DNA of 64,000 nt, from the NCBI GenBank assembly GCA_003864495.1, contig ML133461.1:953613-1017612 (forward strand), read 5' to 3'. Source of the DNA: Nemopilema nomurai. Taxonomy: Eukaryota; Cnidaria; Scyphozoa; Rhizostomeae; Rhizostomatidae. A program made the translations under genes and the position numbers. Shown here piece after piece: positions 52,601-61,500 of this stretch. Positions within the stretch are counted from its first letter, which is position 1; each line of letters starts with the position of its first letter. The notes beneath the pieces were generated by a model, which saw nothing but the letters and a program-made list of their open reading frames with translations, made no database searches and had not been told where the DNA came from.

Positions 52601-55600
52601 TCAGATAAATCGTTGTTGTGAATTGATGATCAATTCGCTATGTCACGTTGTCGGATTGAAAATGTTTTCCCACAATATGAGGTTTGTTTTGTTACCGTTG
52701 TGCATGGTTGTTTTTAATCCGTTCGCATTGCATTGATGTTCTGATCGCGTAACCCAGACAACAAGCCTTAAGCTTAGCAGTGACTGAAGAATTGGTCTTC
52801 GTGATTCGACTGAAACCTCTCTTAAGAAATCTAGCGTCCTGGCTACAAAATAAACAATTTTAATCCGATGAGAAGATTGCTATAAAGCACTTGTTCAACT
52901 GTTCGGCATTATCAAAGAAATCTAACCTCCAAGTTTTTGGTCTCGTCTACTGTGTATTACCTTCTCCTTATTCTCTAGTATCACTATTTTCTTGGAGTGT
53001 TTTTATTAGCATCGCTTCCCACATCAGTCTGCCAAATGTAATAAATGAATCAACACGTGAAATATTCGAATACAGTAATCTGGAACTGATTTTCTCGGAG
53101 TGTCTTTCTTATACCATGAAATACTTGAACTCTTGACATTTCAAATTTTTTAGTTTATTTGAAGTTAGCATGAAGCTCTTCGGTGTTGGGGCTTTAGGAG
53201 TATGATGTAAAGCTAGATACTTGCATTATTTTGATCAACGCCGGTGCCGGAGATTTGACCCTTATGACCCCATTCGTATTCATGTTTGTAATAAAGGTGG
53301 CCTGGATTGCGTAATGTTGTTTCATGCCATGCCTATCGGAAAAGGGTTTCCCACATTCAACTGTCACAAAAAAAGAAAGACGGGACACTTTCATAAAAGG
53401 CGTTAGTCAACATGCTATACAATTCAACAGAGTAAAAACATCGCTTTTTTAATTTGTTTGTTAGTTTTATCTTCGGCCTCTTGAGTTCGTATGAAGCCAG
53501 GCAAAGATGAAATAATATATCAACTGTCGGTGTCTTTGTGCAAATCTGCTTGGCCTGGATGTATATGACCTCGCATTTGAAGCCTTATTTGTGTGTTGTT
53601 TTGTTTATAAGTTTTGTTTACAAGTTTTTGCCAAAACAGAAAATATTTGTAAACAAGATTGCACAAGTAAATACCAAACATCGAATGTGCCAAAGTATAG
53701 TGAACATCCATGTACATAACGTTCTTCAACATGAAGTACACAAAATTCCCCGCACTATTTAATCTATTACAAGATTGGAAGAACTATGTACTATCTTGGA
53801 AAATTCTGATTGTTGCAATTTTTATGAAATAAAAGAGTTGCCACGCGATATAAAAATGCCCTTTAGTCGTCGTCGAAGTCAGCTGTGAGTTTTCTGGGCC
53901 TTTGCCAACGATTTGCATAAGCGGCCTAGATGATTTCATTGAATCTGTAGCTGTTGTTGCTGCTAATCTTGGGACCTGGGCCTGAATTGCGAACTTCATT
54001 CCGTAAAATTTTCTTGATTTTGGGAAAATCGAAATGAAAGCTTGTCCTGTATGCGCCATTGGACGAGTCATCGCGGGTCACGGCATCATGTTAAAAGGAG
54101 ACCAGTTCTTTTCATGCCGTCTGTAGGCCTGAGTCGAACCTTTGGCCCTGACCCAGCAGCCGACCGCCGCAACCACCCGGCTACCGTAACCTCATTTTCA
54201 GCAAAGATACCTAATGAATGATACTGTGTTTTCATTTTGTTTGGGCTACTTTTTAGCCCAGGCCTGTGCGAGAAAAACCTGTGCAGAGAGGTGTACAATT
54301 TAACAACCCAATAACTGTTTGACCCATTGCTGGTATAAGGCACAACAAATAAATCTGTTTTGGTGTGTGATACTTTCGATGTACTTTTGAATCTTAACCC
54401 AAGCCTGGGAATTCTCCAATGAAAATTGAATTTTATGATTGTATTTTTTGTAGAGAGGAACAAGAAAAACGCAGAGAACAGCGAAAGAAAAAGCTTCTTA
54501 AAAAACAACAAAGATTAAAGGTGTGTAATTCATGGTAGCAGCTGGTATTAGGCACAACATGGACCCCTAAATAGTGGAATCTTTCCTATAAACACTAAAA
54601 AACAGCCCAATATTGTATGGTTGTTTCTGTGGTCAGTGTTCTTTAGTGTAAAAGGGTGCCTCTCTGTTTGGGGCTTGAAAATCATCAAGCTTTGAGCAGA
54701 TATTATATTACTACAAACCACGCCTCCTAAATTTTTCGCCCTCGCATTTAAGCAATTTTCCTTTTGGCAGCGCCCCAACTTGTAAATAGGTCCTCACACC
54801 CTTGTCTACTATTTCCATTGGATGTTCCGGTTGTGAAATATCAAATGTAGACATCTTATATTATCCTATTATATTAGCCCGTATGTCCCTGTCCAATTTT
54901 GGTCCGTAAGAGGAACACAAGTTTCTACCGAAAAGGTCTTCTGATTACCTACTAATTTACCTAATAATATCTTGATAACTACCTAATAATATTCAAATTT
55001 GAACTTGCTTAATTTGTTATAGGAAATTGAAGACCAGAGAGAACGAGAAAAAAGTAATTGGCAACAGTTTGTAAAAGGCCCAACGAAGGTAGGTTAATAT
55101 TGTCATGAAACCCATTTTGTTGAAATAAAAGCCTTTGCGTAAGCCTAACTTCATCCTCATTATATACTGGTGGCATTTTCTATTGTCTCACTGCACACTC
55201 ACTGCCTGCTCTGGGCTCATTTCGATTACCTATTGTATCAATAACAGGAGACATGGCTTGTGAGGGGTGTTGCATATGCGCAAGGGGTCCTAGTGGATTG
55301 TTGACTGTCACACCAGCTGAGAATCGCAGTGACTTCGTTCACTTATAAAGTGTTTTCTCTGATTAAGGTGTTTAGCCACTTTTATGATAACATTTGTGAA
55401 TCAACTCGATTCAGATTTGCCATTATTAGACAGTAAGGGTGCAGAAAAGTCTGTGGAGTGTCAAACATTTGCTTCTTGCCCGTTTAGTTTGAATTCACTT
55501 ATGCTATTCAGTGTGTGAATTTGCATTACACAACGCAACACCCCTCCTACTTCATCACAAAATTAATCAAGTTGTTCAGTCTATTACTGTTAACTTATTA

Positions 55601-57231
55601 CGTTAGATTTGGTCGCAATAACTATTTCTACAAAATTTGCAACCATGATCAAGTTATTTTTCTTGCGGCAGGGGAAGAGCAAGCTGAAAGGACTTATTAA
55701 AAAGAGTATTTTCGCTTCTCCAGAGGCATCAACAGGAAAGGTAATAGTGCATTTGTTTTCCATCTTCATTGTTCTCTTTGAGTACTGCATTTTGATATCA
55801 AACGGTTTTGCAGATAGAAGTATTTGTTTAATTGAATTCACACGTAAATAGGCTACAGTCCGATAATAGAGTTTTGAATTACTGTTAACAAAAACGTTAT
55901 TTTGAATCTTAAACAAGTTAGTAAATAAAATTATTCCCTTAGAAGTTAGGAGCATCGCAATTGCTTCACGAACCTTTAATTCCCGGAAACAGAATTTAAA
56001 AGTAATGCAGTTAAAACTGCAATTAAGTTCTCGTCAATGATTCAGTGCGCTCTTTTCATCGCTTGTATCCACTGTCTCTTGACATAAGACTAAGGCCCTG
56101 TTTACACGGGATCGGATCCAAACAGTATCGGATCCATTTGGAACCGATCTCATTTTTCAGGGGGCGTTTACATGGGGTCGGATCTGAAAATACTTGCGTT
56201 TACACGGGACTGGATCCGTATGGATAAAGATGCGTGGAATTGTGTGCGCAATCCAAAATTTTGGCGGCAGTTATATGAGACCCTGGATTAACTTTATGAA
56301 AATTATCTAAACTGAGCACAACCATACCTACACCACTTTTACGTCCAGAGTCAATAGCTTTTCTAAATCCATTCTTCATTTTTTGAGTTTCGCAATAACT
56401 CTTTCTTTGGTGAATTCTTCCATTTTACATGTAAATTCTTCGGTCTGCTCCTTTTGATACGCCAATTGAAATGGTTCCTCTATGTCCTCTTTGTTTAATT
56501 GTTTCCAAATCAGACCCTCTTTGGATTTTGGATCCGATCCCAATCGTTTACACGAGACCTTTTTGGGATCGGTTCCAAACTGGACCATCTTCAAACGCGA
56601 TCCCAAACGGACACGGATAGTAGATCTAAATTGGATCGGATCCGCCAGGTCCCGTTCTTATCCGATCCCGTGTAAACAGGCCCTAAAAGCACTGTCTCTC
56701 GACATGCACGGGTTTGGTGCTCAACAGAATGGTTCCTTAAACGTGGAACGCAAACCGCTCAAGTGGACGTAGGCTGTCCAAGGAAATTATTCTGGTTTCT
56801 CATTATTATCGATCAAATGCACAGTTTTTGCGGAAGGTAGACTTGTGTCTTTATTTATAGAATATTTTTTGGTTGTTTGTAAGGCAGAATGGTTCTAGAA
56901 CCATTCTTTCATAGCAGTGCCATTGGATACTTTGATAGGGAACTGTTTTTATCTAAGTGTTCATATTCATTAAAAATTATTGACGATCGGTGAAAGTCTT
57001 GCTTCCACGGGAAAGGTAGTTCTTTGCGTATAGGACACGTCTGCCTCTGGTCTGAAATCAATGACCCTGGTCTCTATTATTTATCGTCACATAGCGAAGA
57101 GATGTGGGAGAAGCATCTGACTATATGATTTTATTCATGATCTTTTTCAGGTGGGCATAGGAACGTGTGGAATAGGAGGCAAAGGAATGACAAGTTACGA
57201 AAACCCCACTCAGTACATTTACAAAAAGTGA
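46682..57231 (+). CDS. SMNDC1: SPF30/SMNDC1-like splicing factor lacking a visible Tudor domain (10 exons, 265 aa)
   Basis: Exons: 46682-46741, 49760-49825, 50104-50148, 50384-50490, 51621-51684, 52033-52205, 54454-54520, 55023-55088, 55672-55740, 57151-57231; 798 nt, all in frame. Residues 1-57 match the SPF30 N-terminal coil (YQAQLKQVEAAL, then KLKSDLQEVINLTLDLLS). Residues 172-265 match its C-terminus: the basic coil, then EREKSNWQQF, then KKSIFASPEASTGKVGIGTCG. Family knowledge: SPF30 is a nuclear spliceosome factor of the U4/U6.U5 tri-snRNP step, about 238 aa in human, with a central Tudor domain that binds dimethylarginine on Sm proteins. Here residues 58-171 are an acidic, Lys/Ser-rich linker with no Trp and no Tudor signature, and I saw no Tudor exon in the introns. 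The start was chosen by family length; an in-frame ATG at 46541 would add 47 residues. It could be the orthologue or a derived paralogue. Confidence 0.85.
47434..49140. mobile_element. DNA-transposon-like element with about 510-bp terminal inverted repeats (SMNDC1-like intron 1)
   Basis: The segment at about 47434-47946 is the inverted complement of about 48631-49140 with roughly 85-90% identity by eye; recognisable stretches include AAATTTCAGCT, the C-run near 47520 mirrored by the G-run near 49045, and ACAGGATGGGCCCTTTATAAA. The arms enclose about 685 bp with minus-strand coding remnants. Outer boundaries are approximate and no target-site duplication could be fixed. It lies wholly inside intron 1. 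Confidence 0.8.
47997..48658 (-). pseudogene. Transposon-derived protein fragment inside the long-TIR element, frameshifted
   Basis: Two minus-strand frames: 48658-48356 (GHFFATSHWKGPCDGVGG, then TVKRLAARASLQR) and 48323-47997 (YGYVTCEYEGSWWLGYVLEK). The second frame is open upstream of 48323 (KVKEYSFASTE), so one frameshift near 48360 separates what looks like a single protein. The first part resembles the C-terminal region of uncharacterised transposon-like proteins that I recall from cnidarian genomes. The second looks like a small beta-barrel-type tail with WW. Most of the N-terminal part is absent; the fragment abuts the right inverted repeat. Family name not established. Confidence 0.55.
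51280..51307 (+). other. Candidate 28-nt alternative (poison) microexon in SMNDC1-like intron 4
   Basis: A pyrimidine-rich acceptor ending TTATCTTACAG and a perfect donor TCT|GTAAGT bracket 28 nt. Without it, exons 4 and 5 join in frame. With it, exon 5 is read in another frame and exon 6 reaches TGA within 15 codons. No transcript evidence is available, and chance splice-site pairs are common in introns. Confidence 0.3.
53870..54199 (-). mobile_element. tRNA-derived SINE-like element (SMNDC1-like intron 6)
   Basis: On the minus strand, about 54193-54126 carries an A-box-like TAGCCGGGTGGTTG and a B-box-like GGTTCGACTC at tRNA spacing, the usual head of tRNA-derived SINEs. The tRNA stems are degraded, so this is not a functional tRNA. 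The downstream body (about 54075-53870) has an unexpected open minus-strand frame with one internal stop. The 3' boundary is uncertain. Confidence 0.45.
56094..56683. mobile_element. PIF/Harbinger-type non-autonomous element (590 bp, TAA target duplication)
   Basis: The left end GGCCCTGTTTACACGGGATC is mirrored at the right end (read inward GGGCCTGTTTACACGGGATC). Both sides are flanked by TAA (56091-56093 and 56684-56686), the 3-bp duplication typical of Harbinger elements. Sub-repeats of GGATCCGATC and GTTTACACG fill both arms. The middle keeps a decayed coding fragment. It sits in intron 9 of the SMNDC1-like gene. Confidence 0.8.
56230..56490 (-). pseudogene. Myb/SANT-like Harbinger protein relic
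   Basis: Minus strand: FQLAYQKEQTEEF, then FTKERVIAKLKK up to a TGA at 56376. After a shift at an A-run it continues NGFRKAIDSGRKSGVGMVV. The pattern (K..F.K..DSGRKSG.G.VV) is that of the Myb/SANT-like DNA-binding protein carried by Harbinger transposons. The expected tryptophan-bearing end is degraded and the reading frame is broken, so it is not functional. Confidence 0.55.
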
Positions 57232-57967
57232 ACAGTATCGTTCGGCCTTTGCGAAAATGCTTTTGATGCTCTTTGCTATATTTAGACTTCTTACTTGCTT
57301 GGACATGTAGCTTTTGGTCATTCCTATAGGTTCATGCATGCGACGGAGACAAATTATGATTTAACTCAGCTTTGGTTTATTTGCAGCAAATTTCCCATTA
57401 AGCACTGTTGTTTTCTAGTTCATTTTTCTCATTCAACCGAACAAAATCAGGTTTACACTTCTTTTAGACAGGTGCGTTTGTGTCGTCATAATTAGCTTGG
57501 TTTCACATAGGCTAGATTAAGAGGGAATTTTGTGAAACTAAGAAATCATATTATGCTTGTTAACTTGGTTTCATTATGCTCTAGTGTTAGGAGGCCCCGT
57601 GTCTCTTCAAGTATTGTTCTTGTAAAAGTAGCTTGTTAACGAAGAACCTTGTTGACTTTGTGTAATTAAATACATAGCTGTACATGGTAAATACGAGTTG
57701 GCATTTGAGTACCATTCTCCCTTTTCAAATAGTGTTCTTTATATAGTTCATAAAACTAAAAAGAAAAAGAAGGCAAAGCCCCAATAAGTCTTCTGTAATC
57801 ATGTTAACTCATATACTTGAGCTTTGTTAATGGAAAGAGCTTTTCTTTCCGATACTACCCAGCTCTCTTTCCAGGATTACCCTTTATGGAAAACAGTTTC
57901 TTCTCAAAATATTTTGAGTTCAGACTAATCGTGATGCTTTTAGTGAGGAGAGATGTCTTTCCAAACA

Positions 57968-57973
57968 AATAAA
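57968..57973 (+). terminator. Candidate poly(A) signal for the SMNDC1-like gene
   Basis: AATAAA about 740 bases after the TGA at 57229-57231. A variant ATTAAA at 57664-57669 is a nearer alternative. Positional inference. Confidence 0.35.
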
Positions 57974-58044
57974 ACCGCTTTATTATAAATTTTTTTGTAT
58001 TTTCAGAATGCGGTCTTTTAGGCCCAAACTTTATAGCTATTTCA

Positions 58045-58345
58045 TTGGCAAAACGTCAGCTTTCGATGTTATTTCCTTTTGACTGATTTCACATCTACTG
58101 CTTTTCTTTAGATTTCTTTTATGCTAGTAAATAGCAAGGTTTTAAGAAATACCATGTTTTTATAAATTTCTTCCCATGTCTAGAAAGTGGTATTGTGGGC
58201 TGAACAACAATCCTAGGGAAAATATCTGCTTTCGATGAAAATTTCTTTTGACTTTTTCCACATTTGTGCCATGTTTAATTTTCCTTAATATTAGAAGACG
58301 GTAAGCTTTGAAAAATACGGTGTTTTCTTAAAGTTTTCCCGATAT
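58045..58345. repeat. Degenerate tandem duplication, period about 169 bp
   Basis: GCTTTCGATG at 58059 and again at 58228, each followed by TTTC.TTTTGACT, then CACAT, a T-rich stretch with TTAGA, and AA.TA..GTGTTTT-like sequence. A weaker third copy may start near 58390. It lies between the SMNDC1-like 3' end and the satellite but does not resemble the satellite monomer. Confidence 0.5.
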
Positions 58346-58548
58346 TTGTGCTTTTAGGCGAAAACAGTAAGTCTGTAGTGTTGGCAAAATTTTTCTCTTG
58401 ATAACCGTTTCTTCTCCTCTATTCCGCCTCTAGTTCACTTTCCATAGTCCGCTAAAGCTCGATCTCCAGTGAGAAAGTCTTGCGAAGTTTTCACGCGAAC
58501 GATATAATTCCCCAGTTTTTGTTGACCTCGTGGCACTAGGATTTTGAA

Positions 58549-61500
58549 AGAAATACTGATGCTATAGTGCCCTAAACATCACAAATATGCTCCTTCACAC
58601 AAGGTCTATAATTCCAAGTGACTTTTAGAACTTTGATTTTTGGGTCAAAAATGACCCTTTTTGCAAGGCTATAGCCTTGGTGTTTTTGACAGATATCGGG
58701 ATACCTTTTAAGCATCGTATCTCTTGAAATACTGATGCTATAGTTCCCTAAACAACACAAATATGCTCCTTCACACAAGGTCTATAATTCCAAGTGACTT
58801 TTAGAACTTTGATTTTTGGGTCAAAAATGGCCCTTTTTGCAAGGCTATAGCCTTGGTGTTTTTGAAAGATATCGGGATGCCTTTTAGGCATCGTATCTCT
58901 TGAAATACTGATGCTATAGTGCCCTAAACAACACAAATATGCTCCTTTACACAAGGTCTTTAATTCCAAGTGATTTTTAGAACTTTGATTTTTGGGTCAA
59001 AAATGACCCTTTTTGCAAGGCTATAGCCTTGGTGTTTTTGACAGATAAAGCTTTGGATTTCAAGCATCGTATCTCTTGAAATACTGATGCTATAGTGCCC
59101 TAAACAACACAAATATGCTCCTAATACTAGTCTTTAATTCCAAGTGATTTTTAGAACTTTGATTTTTGGGTCAAAAATGACCCTTTTTGCAAGGCTATAG
59201 CCTTGGTGTTTTTGACAGATATCGCGTTAATTTCAAGCATCGTATCTCTTGAAATACTGGCTTAAGTGCCCTAAACAACACAAATATGCTCCTACATACT
59301 AGTCTTTAATTCCAAGTGATTTTTAGAACTTTGATTTTTGGGTCAAAAATGACCCTTTTTGCAAGGCTATAGCCTTGGTGTTTTTGACAGATATGCGTTA
59401 ATTTTAAGCATCGTATCTCTTGAAATACTGATGCTATAGTGCCTAAACAACACAAATATGCTCCTACATACTAGGCTTTAATTCCAAGTGATTTTTAGAA
59501 CTTTGATTTTTGGGTCAAAAATGACCCTTTTTGCAAGGCTATAGCCTTGGTGTTTTTGACAGATATCGGTTGCCTTTAAGCATCGTATCTCTTGAAATAC
59601 TGATGCTATAATGCTCTAAACAACACAAATATGCTCCTACATACTAGGCCTTTAATTCCAAGTGATTTTTAGAACTTTGATTTTTGGGTCAAAAATGACC
59701 CTTTTTGCAAGGCTATAGCCTTGGTGTTTTTTACAGAAGTCTGGTTGCCTTTAAGCGTCGTATCTCTTGAAATACTGATGCTATAATGCTCTAAACAACA
59801 CAAATATGCTCCTACATACTAGGACTTTAATTCCAAGTGATTTTTAGAACTTTGATTTTTGGGTCAAAAATGACCCTTTTTGCAAGGCTATAGCCTTGGT
59901 GTTTTTGACAGAAGTTGCCTTTTAAGCATCGTATCTCTTGAAATACTGATGCTATAATGCTCTAAACAACACAAATATGCTCCTACATACTAGGCCTTTA
60001 ATTCCAAGTGATTTTTAGAACTTTGATTTTTGGGTCAAAAATGACCCTTTTTGCAAGGCTATAGCCTTGGTGTTTTTACAGAAGTCTGGTTGCCTTTAAG
60101 CGTCGTATCTCTTGAAATACTGATGCTATAATGCTCTAAACAACACAAATATGCTCCTACATACTAGGCCTTTAATTCCAAGTGATTTTTAGAACTTTGA
60201 TTTTTGGGTCAAAAATGACCCTTTTTGCAAGGCTATAGCCTTGGTGTTTTTTACAGAAGTTGGTTGCCCTTTAAGCGTCGTATCTCTTGAAATACTGATG
60301 CTATAATGCTCTAAACAACACAAATATGCTCCTACATACTAGGCCTTTAATTCCAAGTGATTTTTAGAACTTTGATTTTTGGGTCAAAAATGACCCTTTT
60401 GCAAGGCTATAGCCTTGGTGTTTTTACAGAAGTCTGGTTGCCTTTTAAGCGTCGTATCTCTTGAAATACTGATGCTATAATGCTCTAAACAACACAAATA
60501 TGCTCCTACATACTAGGCCTTTAATTCCAAGTGATTTTTAGAACTTTGATTTTTGGGTCAAAAATGACCCTTTTTGCAAGGCTATAGCCTTGGTGTTTTT
60601 TACAGAAGTCTGGTTGCCCTTTAAGCGTCGTATCTCTTGAAATACTGATGCTATAATGCTCTAAACAACACAAATATGCTCCTACATACTAGGCCTTTAA
60701 TTCCAAGTGATTTTTAGAACTTTGATTTTTGGGTCAAAAATGACCCTTTTTGCAAGGCTATAGCCTTGGTGTTTTTTACAGAAGTCTGGTTGCCTTTAAG
60801 CGTCGTATCTCTTGAAATACTGATGCTATAATGCTCTAAACAACACAAATATGCTCCTACATACTAGGCCTTTAATTCCAAGTGATTTTTAGAACTTTGA
60901 TTTTTGGGTCAAAAATGACCCTTTTTGCAAGGCTATAGCCTTGGTGTTTTTTACAGAAGTCGGTTGCCCTTTAAGCGTCGTATCTCTTGAAATACTGATG
61001 CTATAATGCTCTAAACAACACAAATATGCTCCTACATACTAGGCCTTTAATTCCAAGTGATTTTTAGAACTTTGATTTTTGGGTCAAAAATGACCCTTTT
61101 TGCAAGGCTATAGCCTTGGTGTTTTTTACAGAAGTCTGGTTGCCCTTTAAGCGTCGTATCTCTTGAAATACTGATGCTATAATGCTCTAAACAACACAAA
61201 TATGCTCCTACATACTAGGCCTTTAATTCCAAGTGATTTTTAGAACTTTGATTTTTGGGTCAAAAATGACCCTTTTTGCAAGGCTATAGCCTTGGTGTTT
61301 TTTACAGAAGTTGGTTGCCTTTAAGCGTCGTATCTCTTGAAATACTGATGCTATAATGCTCTAAACAACACAAATATGCTCCTACATACTAGGCCTTTAA
61401 TTCCAAGTGATTTTTAGAACTTTGATTTTTGGGTCAAAAATGACCCTTTTTGCAAGGCTATAGCCTTGGTGTTTTTTACAGAAGTTGGTTTTTCTTTAAG

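Larger units (their letters stand above)
57232..58548. other. SMNDC1-like 3' flank before the satellite
   Basis: 3' UTR candidate with poly(A) signals, then the degenerate 169-bp tandem duplication. No coding region supported. Confidence 0.6.

Noticed and set aside
54126..54193. tRNA gene on the minus strand
   Set aside because: A- and B-box-like motifs are present but acceptor and T stems do not pair; better explained as a SINE head.
58572..58969. Minus-strand open frames in the first satellite units with similar peptides
   Set aside because: The similarity comes from the tandem DNA repeat; the ~176-bp period is not a multiple of three and later units do not keep the frame.
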